Assembly (NCBI RefSeq): GCF_000025265.1
Contig: NC_013739.1
Span: 6,000,001 to 6,064,000, forward strand
Origin: Conexibacter woesei DSM 14684
GTDB taxonomy: Bacteria; Actinomycetota; Thermoleophilia; Solirubrobacterales; Solirubrobacteraceae
Reading direction: 5' to 3'
DNA: 64,000 nt
A program made the position numbers and the translations under genes. The notes under the pieces are model-generated. The model was not told the origin of the DNA. It did not search any database and was given only the letters and a program-made list of their open reading frames with translations. This document shows positions 40,887-49,611 of this stretch, piece by piece (positions within the stretch are counted from its first letter, which is position 1; each line of letters starts with the position of its first letter).

Positions 40887-41948
40887 ATGACCGCGGGCGC
40901 TCGCATGACGGCCGAGATGGCCGAGCAGCCGGCTGTGCTGGAGCGGCTGATCGCGCGAGCGGACGCGGTGGGGGACGCGGCGCGCACGGTCGCGCCGCGT
41001 CCGTTCGCCGGCACGACGATCGTCGCGCGCGGCTCCTCCGACCACGCGTCGGTCGTCGGCCGCTACCTGCTGGAGCTGGCGACCGGGCGGCCGGTCTCGC
41101 TCGCCGCCCCGAGCCTCCACCTGCTCTACGGCGCGCGCGTCGACTACACCGGCCAGCTCGCGATCGCCGTCAGCCAGTCGGGCCGCACGCCGGAGATCGT
41201 CACGACCCTGCGGCGGCTACGCGAGGCCGGCGCGTGCGGGCTCGCGATCACCAACGACGCGGACAGCGAGCTGGCGGCCGCGGCAGACGCGCTCTTCGCG
41301 CTGGAGGCCGGCGAGGAGCTGGCGGTCCCGGCGACCAAGACCGTGACCGCGCAGCTGCTCGCGTTCGCGCTGCTCGCGCGGGGACTGGCGGGAGCGGGCG
41401 CGGCGGGCGGCGGCGCGGCGGGGGCGATCGGGTCCCTCCCGTTCTCCGATGCCGACCTCGCGGCGCTGCCGGGTGCGGTCGCGGCGGTGCTCGCCGACCC
41501 CGAGCCGGCGCGCCGCGCCGCCGCGGCGCTCAGCGACGCGACGCGACTCGTCGTGACCGCCCGCGGGCTGCTGTACGGCGCGGCGCTGGAGGCCGCGCTG
41601 AAGCTGCAGGAGACCTCGGCGGTCGCGGCCGACGCGTTCTCCTCCGCGGACCTGCGCCACGGGCCGATCGCGATCGTCGGGGAGGGCTTCCCCGTGCTCG
41701 CGCTCTCAGCGCCGGGACCCGCGCAGGAGGACGTCGCCGAGCTGGTGACGACGCTGCGCGAGCGCGGCGCGCGGGTGCTGACGATCGCCTGCGACGACGA
41801 CGCCGACCTGGCGCTGCCGCCCGTCGCCGAGGCGCTCGCGCCGATCGTCGCGGTCGTCCGCGCGCAGCAGCTCGCGCGCGAGCTGGCGCTCGTGCGCGGT
41901 CGCGACCCCGACGCGCCCGCCGGCCTGCGCAAGGTCACCGCGACATGA
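40887..41948 (+). CDS. SIS-domain sugar isomerase/deaminase (GlmS-like, no glutaminase)
   Basis: A 353-residue protein with two SIS domains. The first (about 30-170) includes IVARGSSDHASVVGRYLLE, AVSQSGRTPEIVTTLRRLRE and ITNDADSELAAAADALFAL; the second has VVTARGLLYGAALEAALKLQETSAVAADAFSSADLRHGP, the GlmS-type C-terminal motif. Without the glutaminase domain such proteins act as glucosamine-6-phosphate deaminases or as aldose/ketose isomerases. In this operon it likely turns glucosamine-6-P into fructose-6-P and ammonia. An alternative start 18 bases downstream exists. Confidence 0.87.
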   Translation: MTAGARMTAEMAEQPAVLERLIARADAVGDAARTVAPRPFAGTTIVARGSSDHASVVGRYLLELATGRPVSLAAPSLHLLYGARVDYTGQLAIAVSQSGRTPEIVTTLRRLREAGACGLAITNDADSELAAAADALFALEAGEELAVPATKTVTAQLLAFALLARGLAGAGAAGGGAAGAIGSLPFSDADLAALPGAVAAVLADPEPARRAAAALSDATRLVVTARGLLYGAALEAALKLQETSAVAADAFSSADLRHGPIAIVGEGFPVLALSAPGPAQEDVAELVTTLRERGARVLTIACDDDADLALPPVAEALAPIVAVVRAQQLARELALVRGRDPDAPAGLRKVTAT

Positions 41949-41958
41949 AGGCCGCCGC

Positions 41959-42906
41959 GTGAGCGCGGTCGTCGCGCTCGACGTCGGCGGGACGGGGCTG
42001 AAGGGAGCGGTCGTCGACCGCTCCGGCCGCCTGCTGTGCGCCGAGCGGCGCGCGACGCCGCGCGACGAGGGGCCGCAGGCGATCGCCGAGGCCGCGCTCA
42101 CGTTCGCCGGCGACCTGGCCGCCGGCGGTCCCGCGCGCGACGCCGGCGGCACCGTCCATGTCGCCCTCGCCGTGCCCGGGCTCGTCGACGACACGGCCGG
42201 CTGGGTGCGGCTCGCGCCGAACCTCGGCTGGAGCGACCTCCCGCTGCGCACGCTCGTCGAGGAGCGGCTCGACCTGCCCGCGCTCGTCTGGCACGACGCG
42301 CGCGCGGCCGCGCTCGCCGAAGGAATGCTCGGCGCGGCGCGCGGTGCGAGAGACTGGCTGCTGGTGACGATCGGGACCGGCATCGGCGGCGCGGTGATCG
42401 CGGACGGACGGGCGCTGCACGGCACGCGCGGCGCGGCCGGCGAGCTGGGCCACATCGGCGTCGCACCCGACGGCCCGCTGTGCGCGTGCGGCAAGCGCGG
42501 CTGCGTCGAAGCGCTCGCCTCCGGCCGCAACCTCAGCGTGCGCTACGCCGAGCTGACCGGCGAGGCGGACGTCGCGGCGGAGCAGATCGTCGCGCGCGCC
42601 GAGCGCGGCGACGTGTCCGCTCAGCTCGTCTGGGAGACGGCCGTCGGCGCGCTCGCAGCCGGGCTCGCGGGCTGCGCCGCACTGCTCGATCCCGAGCTGA
42701 TCGTGCTCGGCGGTGGCGTCGCGTCGGCCGGCGACCGCCTGCGCGACCCGCTCGCGCGCCGGCTCGCGACGGAGGTCCGCTTCCCGCCCGCGCCGCCGCT
42801 GCGAACGGCGGCGCTCGGCGAGCGCGCCGGCTGGATCGGCGCCGCGCTCGCCGGCTGGCAGGCGGCCGGCGCCGAGCCCGGGGAGGTGGCGCGGTGGACG
42901 CTGTGA
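41959..42906 (+). CDS. ROK family sugar kinase (N-acetylglucosamine kinase-like)
   Basis: A 315-residue ROK kinase. ATP phosphate loop VALDVGGTGLKGAVVD (about 4-19), LVTIGTGIGGAVIADG, the ROK zinc motif GELGHIGVAPDGPLCACGKRGCVEALAS (His plus three Cys) and VLGGGVASA are all intact. It phosphorylates an imported sugar, most likely N-acetylglucosamine or glucosamine, in the cytoplasm. GTG start; the end overlaps nagA. Confidence 0.88.
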   Translation: MSAVVALDVGGTGLKGAVVDRSGRLLCAERRATPRDEGPQAIAEAALTFAGDLAAGGPARDAGGTVHVALAVPGLVDDTAGWVRLAPNLGWSDLPLRTLVEERLDLPALVWHDARAAALAEGMLGAARGARDWLLVTIGTGIGGAVIADGRALHGTRGAAGELGHIGVAPDGPLCACGKRGCVEALASGRNLSVRYAELTGEADVAAEQIVARAERGDVSAQLVWETAVGALAAGLAGCAALLDPELIVLGGGVASAGDRLRDPLARRLATEVRFPPAPPLRTAALGERAGWIGAALAGWQAAGAEPGEVARWTL

Positions 42907-44129
42907 CGCTGCGCGGCGGACGCGTCGTGACGCCCGGCGGCGTCGTCGACGCGGACGTGGTGGTGGAGCACGGCCGGATCGCCGCGGTCGAGCCGCGTCG
43001 TCCTGCCTTCGTGTCGCAGGACGACAGCAATCCAGGACGACCGGGTCAGAGCCCGGGCGGGAGCGTGGACCTCGAAGGGCGGTGGGTGTTGCCGGGGTTC
43101 GTCGACGTGCACGTGCACGGCGGCGGCGGCGCGCAGTTCAACACCGCCGACCCGGAGGAGGTCCTGCGCGTCGCCCGCTTCCACGCGCAGCACGGCACGA
43201 CCGCGCTGCTGGCGACGACGGTCGCGGCGCCGGTCGACGACCTGCTCGTCGCGCTCGGTGCGATCCGGACGGCCGTCGAGACGCCGGCCGCCGACGCCGC
43301 CGAGCTGCTCGGGATCCACCTCGAAGGGCCGTTCCTCAGCCGCCGCTGGCCCGGCGCGATGGATCCCGGCCACTTCCTCGACCCCGACCCCGCGCTGCTC
43401 GACCGGCTGCTGGCCGGCGGCCGCGTGCGCTCGATCTCGCTCGCGCCGGAGCTGCCGGGCGCGTGCGGGCTGATCGAGCGCGCGGTCGACGCCGGGCTGC
43501 TCGTCTCGCTCGCGCACTCCGACGCCGGCTACGACGACGCGGCGGCGGCGGTGCGGGCCGGTGCGCGCGCGGTCACGCACGCGTTCAACGCGATGCGGCC
43601 GCTGCACCACCGCGACCCCGGCATGCTCGGCGCCGCGCTCGACCTCGACGAGCTGACGTGCGAGGTGATCTGCGACGGCGTGCACGTCGCGCCCGCCGCC
43701 GTGCGGCTGCTGCAACGGCTGAAGGGGCCGGCCCGCACCGCGCTCGTGACCGACGCGATCGAGGCGACGGGCCTGGCCGACGGCGAGTACCGCCTCGGCG
43801 ACCGCCGCATCGCCGTCGCCGACGGCCGCGCGACGCTGCCGGGCGCCGAGACGATCGCCGGTGCGACGTTGACGATGGACCGCGCGCTGCGCAACGCGGT
43901 CGTCTTCTGCGACGTGAGCGTCGCCGACGCCGCGCGGATGGCCGCCACGACGCCGGCCGAGCTGCTCGGCATCGCCGACCGCAAGGGCTCCGTCGCCCCC
44001 GGCCGCGACGCCGACCTCGCGATCCTCGAGCCCGACCTGTCGCTCGCGGGGGTGATGGCGCGCGGCGCCTGGGTCCGCCCGCTCGGCGCGGACCCGGCGG
44101 CCGTTCAGCCGCCGAGCCCGTCGAGGTAG
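42903..44129 (+). CDS. nagA: N-acetylglucosamine-6-phosphate deacetylase
   Basis: A 408-residue amidohydrolase-fold enzyme that removes acetate from N-acetylglucosamine-6-P. Metal ligands and motifs: H70-V-H72 (GFVDVHVHGGGG), E in LGIHLEGPFLS, H in SLAHSDAGYDDA, H in AVTHAFNAMRPLHHRDPG, and D in LVTDAIEATG. The GTG at 42903 overlaps the kinase stop (GTGA); a GTG 9 bases earlier is possible. An insertion of about 16 residues (32-47, R-P-A-F-V-S-Q-D-D-S-N-P-G-R) between the N-terminal strands and DLEGRWVLPG is encoded exactly by a copy of the 46-bp dispersed palindrome. The insert lies in a surface-loop region before the metal site, so activity may be kept. Confidence 0.9.
   Translation: MTLRGGRVVTPGGVVDADVVVEHGRIAAVEPRRPAFVSQDDSNPGRPGQSPGGSVDLEGRWVLPGFVDVHVHGGGGAQFNTADPEEVLRVARFHAQHGTTALLATTVAAPVDDLLVALGAIRTAVETPAADAAELLGIHLEGPFLSRRWPGAMDPGHFLDPDPALLDRLLAGGRVRSISLAPELPGACGLIERAVDAGLLVSLAHSDAGYDDAAAAVRAGARAVTHAFNAMRPLHHRDPGMLGAALDLDELTCEVICDGVHVAPAAVRLLQRLKGPARTALVTDAIEATGLADGEYRLGDRRIAVADGRATLPGAETIAGATLTMDRALRNAVVFCDVSVADAARMAATTPAELLGIADRKGSVAPGRDADLAILEPDLSLAGVMARGAWVRPLGADPAAVQPPSPSR
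42997..43042. repeat. 46-bp dispersed palindromic element, copy 2, in frame inside nagA
   Basis: GTCGTCCTG (42997-43005) and CAGGACGAC (43017-43025) are perfect inverted arms; a second CAGGACGACC ends the unit at 43042. It aligns without gaps to copies at 26693-26738 and 56860-56905, all 46 bases long. Here it is translated as part of NagA. Confidence 0.75.
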
Positions 44130-45238
44130 GGCGCGAGGTAGCGCGCGGCGATCTTCTGCGGCGGCGACCACGGCGGCGTGCGCGACGCGCTGGAGGCGAC
44201 GCAGCGCGCGCCCTCGATCAGCGCCTGCAGGTACAGCGGCTCGTCGCCGGTCAGCAGGATCGAGCGCAGGCGCGCGCGGGGGGAGGCGTCCGGCCCGGCG
44301 ACGCGCGCGATCAGCGCCGCCGCGAGGTCGGCCTGCTGCGTCGCCAGACCGCCCTGCTTGACGGGGAACGTCGTCGCGTCGCCAACCGCGTAGACGCCGT
44401 CGAGGCCGGGCACGCGCATGTGGTCGTCGACGTGGACGAAGCCCTCGGCGTCGGCCGGCAGCCCGTCGATCGCCGGGCCCACGAGCTGCGGCAGCGCGAC
44501 GACGCGATCGGCCAGCAGCGGCCCGTCGCCGGGCGGCTCCAGCTCGACCGTGCGGCCGTCGTGACCGCAGACGCGCCGGCCGTGGAGGACGCGCACCCCG
44601 GCGTCGTCGAGCAGCCGCGCGACGGCGGCGCCGCCGTCGCCCGCGACGATCGCCAGCGGCTGCGGCTCGTGCGTGACGACGGTCAGCTCGACGTCGCGGA
44701 GGCCGCGCTCGCGCGCGTGGTGAGCGGTCAGCAGCGTCAGCTCGTAGAGCGGCAGCGCCCAGCCGCTGCCGGGCGGCACGACGAACGCGACGGAGCGCAC
44801 GGCGCCGTCGTCCAGCTCGCCGACGAGCCGCCGCAGGTCGGCGCCGCCGGCCGCGTCGAGAAACGTCTCCGCACGCGCCAGCGCCGGCCGCCGGCGCGCG
44901 CCGGCGGCGACCACGAGCACGTCGTAGGAGATGCGCGAGCCGTCGCCGAGCATGATCGCCCGCGCGGCGCCGTCGACCGCCTGCAGCGTGCCGCGCACGA
45001 GCGCGGCGTCGCCATCGGCGGCGATCGCGGCGAGCGGGTAGCGCCGCGTCGGCGCCGGCCCGAACGGCTCCAACACCGCCAGCGGCCGGTACTCCAGCTG
45101 CTCGTTGGGAGCGACGAGCGTCACGTCCAGCGCGCCGCCGCGCGGAGCGGCCCGCAGCGCGAGCAGCGTCTCCGCCGCGGCGACCCCGCCGCCGACGATC
45201 ACGACGTGCCGACGCGGCGCTGCGGTGCCCCTGCCCAT
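44105..45238 (-). CDS. FAD-dependent pyridine nucleotide-disulfide type oxidoreductase (NDH-2/SQR-like)
   Basis: A 377-residue flavoprotein. FAD loop HVVIVGGGVAAAETLLAL (about 11-28), EYRPLAVLEPFG, SYDVLVVAAGARRRP and the second FAD motif VYAVGDATTFPVKQGGLATQQADLAA are visible. This matches the NADH dehydrogenase-2/sulfide:quinone reductase branch; the cysteines needed for sulfide oxidation are absent, and the NAD-binding loop near 150 is degenerate (VVPPGSGWALPLYELTLL). Electron donor and acceptor are therefore unclear. Start at 45238 is chosen for the family-like N-terminus. The 3' end overlaps nagA by 25 bases, tail to tail. Confidence 0.8.
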   Translation of the reverse strand: MGRGTAAPRRHVVIVGGGVAAAETLLALRAAPRGGALDVTLVAPNEQLEYRPLAVLEPFGPAPTRRYPLAAIAADGDAALVRGTLQAVDGAARAIMLGDGSRISYDVLVVAAGARRRPALARAETFLDAAGGADLRRLVGELDDGAVRSVAFVVPPGSGWALPLYELTLLTAHHARERGLRDVELTVVTHEPQPLAIVAGDGGAAVARLLDDAGVRVLHGRRVCGHDGRTVELEPPGDGPLLADRVVALPQLVGPAIDGLPADAEGFVHVDDHMRVPGLDGVYAVGDATTFPVKQGGLATQQADLAAALIARVAGPDASPRARLRSILLTGDEPLYLQALIEGARCVASSASRTPPWSPPQKIAARYLAPYLDGLGG

Positions 45239-45362
45239 CGTCCAACTGTAGTCACTGCGCGTCCACGCGAGTGTTCGCGCAATCGGCGTCGTGCCAGGCG
45301 ACCCGCTCCGCGGTCTGGCGCGTCTGCAGCACCAAACACCGGGCTTTTGGCACCATTGATGT

Positions 45363-46325
45363 GTGAACGAGGTGCTCATGGTCCACGTCGCCAGAAGCGC
45401 GATGACGAACCTCAACCTCGGTCTGAGTCAGGGACGCTGGGCGTTCCCGCCCGACGTGCGCAGCAAAGCCCTGGACACGGTGGCGATCGGCGACCTGCTC
45501 TTCTTCGGGGTCGCCGGCAGGCCGCGCGGCGGAGGCGGCTTCGGGGCATGGCAGGAACGCCGGCTGCCCGAAGCCTTCCTCGTGCGCGTCACGAGGCTGC
45601 CGTTCGAGAACAAGGAGCCGTTCTGGAGCGACGAGGTGAAGTACGACGTCGTTCGTTGGAACCCGACGATCGAGATCGAGCTGGTCCAGAGCTTCGTGAA
45701 CGTCCCGCTCGCCGCCGGCCAAGGTCTGTCATTCAGTGCGACAGACGCCCTCTACCGCGGCGGCGTCTCGCACAAGGCCTTCCGTGTGTCGACCGAGGGA
45801 TCGTCCCTGCTGGAACACGCGCCCCCATCCGTCCTGTCGACGCCGCTCGTCGGGCGCCGCTCGGCCGATCAGTCGCGAGGACTGGATCTTCCGGCAGCGC
45901 GGATTGTCGCCATCGAGAGCGAGCAGCTGAGAAGAGCGCAAGTCCGATCGCGTCCGTCGACCGTCGCCGACCCGGTCGAGTCCCGGCTCGTCCACACATA
46001 CGCTCGGCATCTGCGCGACAAGGGAGAGGAGGTCGCGCGGCTGCGCATCGACGTCACGGCGACTGAAACCATCTACGCAGACGTCTACAGCCGTACCCGG
46101 CACCTCCTCGTGGAGGCGAAGGCGACGCCCAGCCGCTCCGCGATCCGGACGGCGATCGGCCAGCTCCTCGACTACGGCCGGTACTGCGAGGGCGCTTCAC
46201 GCGCAGTGCTCGTGCCGGAACAACCGAGCGACGACCTGCTCGCGTTGCTCGCTGCCGTCGACATCGGCGCGATCTGGCGCGGGCCGTCCGGGTTCCTCGA
46301 CACCCGGCGCGGCCACTACTGCTGA
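45363..46325 (+). CDS. Predicted modification-dependent nuclease: EVE/PUA-like domain plus PD-(D/E)XK
   Basis: A 320-residue orphan protein. The N-terminal half (about 5-150) reads like a PUA/EVE-type reader: GRWAFPPDVRSKALDTVAIGDLLFFGV, AFLVRVTRLPFENKEPFW and GLSFSATDALYRGGVSHKAFRV. The C-terminal half (205-320) has a nuclease pattern: E206, D240 in YADVYSRTRHLL, E251-A-K253 and Q267 in AIGQLLDYGRY, that is PD-(D/E)XK with the usual Q-L-x-x-Y helix. Such fusions act as restriction factors against modified DNA. GTG start at 45363 or ATG at 45378. It has lower GC and rarer codons than its neighbours, compatible with transfer. Inference from motifs only. Confidence 0.6.
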   Translation: MNEVLMVHVARSAMTNLNLGLSQGRWAFPPDVRSKALDTVAIGDLLFFGVAGRPRGGGGFGAWQERRLPEAFLVRVTRLPFENKEPFWSDEVKYDVVRWNPTIEIELVQSFVNVPLAAGQGLSFSATDALYRGGVSHKAFRVSTEGSSLLEHAPPSVLSTPLVGRRSADQSRGLDLPAARIVAIESEQLRRAQVRSRPSTVADPVESRLVHTYARHLRDKGEEVARLRIDVTATETIYADVYSRTRHLLVEAKATPSRSAIRTAIGQLLDYGRYCEGASRAVLVPEQPSDDLLALLAAVDIGAIWRGPSGFLDTRRGHYC

Positions 46326-46388
46326 GTTGCTCGACGCCGAGAACGTCGCGGCGAAACGGCGCGGCGAGCGGGCTGCCATCCTGAGGGC

Positions 46389-48005
46389 ATGAGCAGCACG
46401 CCACTCGCCCCCGCGGCGGCCGGAACGCTCGCCGTGGAAGCGGCGCGTCGGCGCACGTTCGCGATCATCTCCCACCCGGACGCGGGCAAGACCACGCTGA
46501 CGGAGAAGCTGCTGCTGTACGCCGGGGCGCTCGGCGGCGCGGAGGCCGGTGCGGTGAAGGCGAGAGCGGGCCGGCGCGACTCGACGTCGGACTGGATGGA
46601 GCTGGAGCGGACGCGAGGCATCTCGGTGTCCTCGACCGTGCTGCGCTTCGAGCACGAGGGCCACGTCTTCAACCTGCTCGACACCCCTGGTCACAAGGAC
46701 TTCTCCGAGGACACGCTGCGCGTGCTGTCCGCCGTCGACGCCGCCGTGATGCTGATCGACGCGGCCAAGGGCGTCGAGCCGCAGACGCTGCGGCTGTTCG
46801 AGGTCGCGCGCGCCCGCAGAATCCCGCTGCTGACGTTCGTCAACAAGTACGACCGGCCGGGCATGGAGCCGCTGGAGGTGCTCGACCACCTCGCGACCAC
46901 GCTCGAGCTGGAGGCCGTCCCGCTCAACTGGCCGGTCGGCCTGCCGGGTGCGTTCCAGGGCGTGATCGACCGCGAGTCCGGGCTCTTCCACCGCTTCACG
47001 CGCACGGCCGGCGGCGCGCGCGTCGCGCCGGAGCAGATCCTCAGAGCCGGCGACGCCGACGACGACCCCGAGTGGGCGAGAGCGCGCGAGGAGCTGGAGC
47101 TGCTCGACGCGGTCGCCGACGACTTCGATCCCGACGCCTTCCGCGACGGCTCCGCGACCGCGCTCTTCTTCGGCTCCGCGGTCTCGAACTTCGGCGTCGG
47201 CCCGCTGCTGAGCGCGCTCGTCAGACTCGCGCCGGCGCCGTCGCCGCGGCGCGAGGTCGATGCGGCGGGCGAGCCGAACGGCGCACGCGAGCTGGACGCG
47301 CCGTTCGCCGGGCTCGTCTTCAAGGTGCAGGCGAACATGGACCCGCGCCACCGCGACCGGATCGCGTTCGTGCGCGTCTGCTCGGGTCGCTTCGAGCGCG
47401 GCATGCGCGTCGTCAACGGGCGCACCGGCCGCACGCTCGCGATGGCGCACGCGCACGAGGTCTTCGGGCGCGAGCGAGCGCTGATGGAGGAGGCGTTCCC
47501 CGGCGACGTCGTCGGCGTCGTCGGCGCGCAGGACCTGCGCGTCGGCGACACGCTCTACCTCGACGTGCCGGCCCGCTTCCCCGCGATCCCGTCGCTGGCG
47601 CCGGAGTTCTTCGTCTTCGTCCGCAACCGCGACTCGGCCCGCTACAAGCAGTTCCGCCGCGGGCTGGAGCAGCTCGACGAGGAGGGTGTCGTGCACGTCC
47701 TCAGACGCGAGGCGGCCGGCGATCCGGTGCCGGTCCTCGCGGGCGTCGGACGGCTCCAGTTCGAGGTCGCGGTCAACCGCATGGAGAACGAGTTCGGCGC
47801 CAGAGTCGGGCTCGACGAGGCGCCGTGGACGGTCGCCCGCCGCACCGAGCCGGGCGACGTCCCGACGATCCGCGAGGCGACCGGCGCCGAGGTGCTCGTG
47901 CGCGCCGACGGCACGCAGCTCGCCGTCTTCCGCAGCGAGTTCGTACTCCAGCGGCTGGAGCGCGACCACCCCGAGCTGACGCTCGACCGCCTGCTGACGC
48001 GTTAG
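46389..48005 (+). CDS. prfC: Peptide chain release factor 3
   Basis: A 538-residue translational GTPase. G1 is SHPDAGKTT (28-36), followed by LYAGALGGAEAGAVK, G2 RGISVSSTVLRFE, G3 DTPGHKDF, G4 NKYD and the RF3-specific C-terminal part (FPAIPSLAPEFFVFVRNRDSARYKQFRRGLEQLDEEGVVHVLRR...GVGRLQFEVAVNRMENEF). RF3 recycles RF1/RF2 after termination in the cytoplasm. Length and motifs match the family. Stands alone, with the start 63 bases after the predicted nuclease. Confidence 0.93.
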   Translation: MSSTPLAPAAAGTLAVEAARRRTFAIISHPDAGKTTLTEKLLLYAGALGGAEAGAVKARAGRRDSTSDWMELERTRGISVSSTVLRFEHEGHVFNLLDTPGHKDFSEDTLRVLSAVDAAVMLIDAAKGVEPQTLRLFEVARARRIPLLTFVNKYDRPGMEPLEVLDHLATTLELEAVPLNWPVGLPGAFQGVIDRESGLFHRFTRTAGGARVAPEQILRAGDADDDPEWARAREELELLDAVADDFDPDAFRDGSATALFFGSAVSNFGVGPLLSALVRLAPAPSPRREVDAAGEPNGARELDAPFAGLVFKVQANMDPRHRDRIAFVRVCSGRFERGMRVVNGRTGRTLAMAHAHEVFGRERALMEEAFPGDVVGVVGAQDLRVGDTLYLDVPARFPAIPSLAPEFFVFVRNRDSARYKQFRRGLEQLDEEGVVHVLRREAAGDPVPVLAGVGRLQFEVAVNRMENEFGARVGLDEAPWTVARRTEPGDVPTIREATGAEVLVRADGTQLAVFRSEFVLQRLERDHPELTLDRLLTR

Positions 48006-49597
48006 TCGGCCAGCCCCATCGCGTCGAGCTGCAGCTCCTCCAGGTCCAGCTCGCGCTCGAGTCTGTGCATCACGTCGTCGCCGATCGCGCCGTCCTTGCG
48101 CAGCGTGTAGACGGCGTCGCGCTGCGCCCGCAGCACCTCGCGGATCACCGCGGCGCGAGCGCGCGTGTGCTCCTCCAGCGGCACGCCGTCGCCGTCCTCC
48201 TCGGCGGCCTCCCCCGCCCGCTGTGCCAGCCGGCGCTGGCGCACGTCGTAGTTGCGCAGCAGGTAGTCGACCGTCGAGTCGCGCGTCCACTCCTCCTCGT
48301 GCAGCGCGTGCAGCCGCGCGATCGCGGCGTCGGTCGCGGCGCGGCGCGCGAGCAGGTCCTCCCGCTCGGCGCTGCCGTCGTCGCGCACGTCGAGCTTGCG
48401 GATCACGGCCGGCAGCGTCAGCCCCTGCAAGACGAGCGTCGCGAAGATCACGCACAGCGCGAGGAACAGGACGAGGTCGCGCTCGGGGAAGTCGAGCGGC
48501 AGCGCGAGCGCGGCAGCGAGCGAGACGGCGCCGCGCATGCCGCTCCACGCGACCACGATCCGCGGTCTCCAGCCGACGCGCCGCGTGCGCTGGACGGCGC
48601 GGCGGTCGAGCGCGCGGATCACGTACGGCGCGGTGTTGAGCCATGCCAGGCGCGTGACGATCACGGTCAGGCTGACGGTCGTGCCGAGCAGCAGCAGCGT
48701 CCCGGCGGAGCGCTCCTGGTGGTCGAGGATCTGCGCCAACTGGAAGCCGACGAGGATGAACAGGACCGCGTTCAGCAGGAAGACGAGCACGTCCCAGAAG
48801 CCGTAGCCGCTGACGCGGCCGCGCGCGTCCGAGATGTACGGCGAGTACCAGCCGAGCACGAGGCCGACGGTGACCGACGCGAGCACGCCGGAGACGTGCA
48901 GCTCCTCCGCGGAGATGTACGCGATGTAGCCGTTGACGAGCGACAGCGTCACGACCAGCAGCGGGTCGACGCGTGCGCGTCTGAAGAGCGGGACGAGCGC
49001 GTAGCCCATCACCAGTCCGATCGCGATCCCACCGGCGACGTCGACGACGAAGTCCGTCCCGGCGTCGAGCAGGTCGAAGCTGCCGCCGACCGCCGCCGCG
49101 ACCGCGGTGCGGTAGATCACGAGCGCGGAGCCGTCGTTGATCAGGCTCTCGCCCTCGATCACCGACGTCAGCCGCGGCGGGACGCCGAGACGCCGCGTGA
49201 TCGTCGTCGCCGCGAGCGGGTCGGTCGGCGCGCAGATCGCGCCGAGCGTGAACGCCGCCGCCCACGACAGGTCGTCGATCAGCGCGTGCGCGACGAGCGC
49301 GACCGTCACCGCCGTCAGCACGACGAGGCCGATCGAGTTGAGCAGGATCGGCCGCAGCTGTCTGCGCAGCTCCTGCACGGAGGCGAAGTAGGCGGCATGG
49401 AACAGCAGCGGCGGCAGGAAGACGAGCAGCACGAGGTCGGGGTCCAGCTCGACGTGCGGCAGGCCCGGCACGAAGCCGAGCAGGCTGCCGCCGATCACGA
49501 GCAGGATCGGGTACGGCACGTTGAGCGCCCGCGCCAGCGCCGTCAGCCCGGCGACCGCGATCAGCAGGCCGAGGAGGGTCAGCTCGAAATGCTCCAT
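48002..49597 (-). CDS. CPA1 family Na+/H+ antiporter
   Basis: A 531-residue antiporter with about 12 helices in the first 400 residues. FTLGAICAPTDPLAATTI holds the P-T-D-P ion-binding motif, VIEGESLINDGSALVIYRT the E-x-x-N-D motif of helix 6, and WSGMRGAVSLAAALALP the conserved Arg-containing helix. The last 130 residues are cytoplasmic and helical, with several charged stretches. It exchanges Na+ (or K+) for H+ across the membrane for pH and salt control. Overlaps the release-factor stop by 4 bases, tail to tail. Confidence 0.9.
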   Translation of the reverse strand: MEHFELTLLGLLIAVAGLTALARALNVPYPILLVIGGSLLGFVPGLPHVELDPDLVLLVFLPPLLFHAAYFASVQELRRQLRPILLNSIGLVVLTAVTVALVAHALIDDLSWAAAFTLGAICAPTDPLAATTITRRLGVPPRLTSVIEGESLINDGSALVIYRTAVAAAVGGSFDLLDAGTDFVVDVAGGIAIGLVMGYALVPLFRRARVDPLLVVTLSLVNGYIAYISAEELHVSGVLASVTVGLVLGWYSPYISDARGRVSGYGFWDVLVFLLNAVLFILVGFQLAQILDHQERSAGTLLLLGTTVSLTVIVTRLAWLNTAPYVIRALDRRAVQRTRRVGWRPRIVVAWSGMRGAVSLAAALALPLDFPERDLVLFLALCVIFATLVLQGLTLPAVIRKLDVRDDGSAEREDLLARRAATDAAIARLHALHEEEWTRDSTVDYLLRNYDVRQRRLAQRAGEAAEEDGDGVPLEEHTRARAAVIREVLRAQRDAVYTLRKDGAIGDDVMHRLERELDLEELQLDAMGLAD

Positions 49598-49611
49598 CTG
49601 CTGGCGTGACG

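Noticed and set aside
47072-49609. Open frame of about 845 codons across prfC and the antiporter
   Set aside because: It spans two genes with clear families on both strands; its own sequence is charged low complexity.
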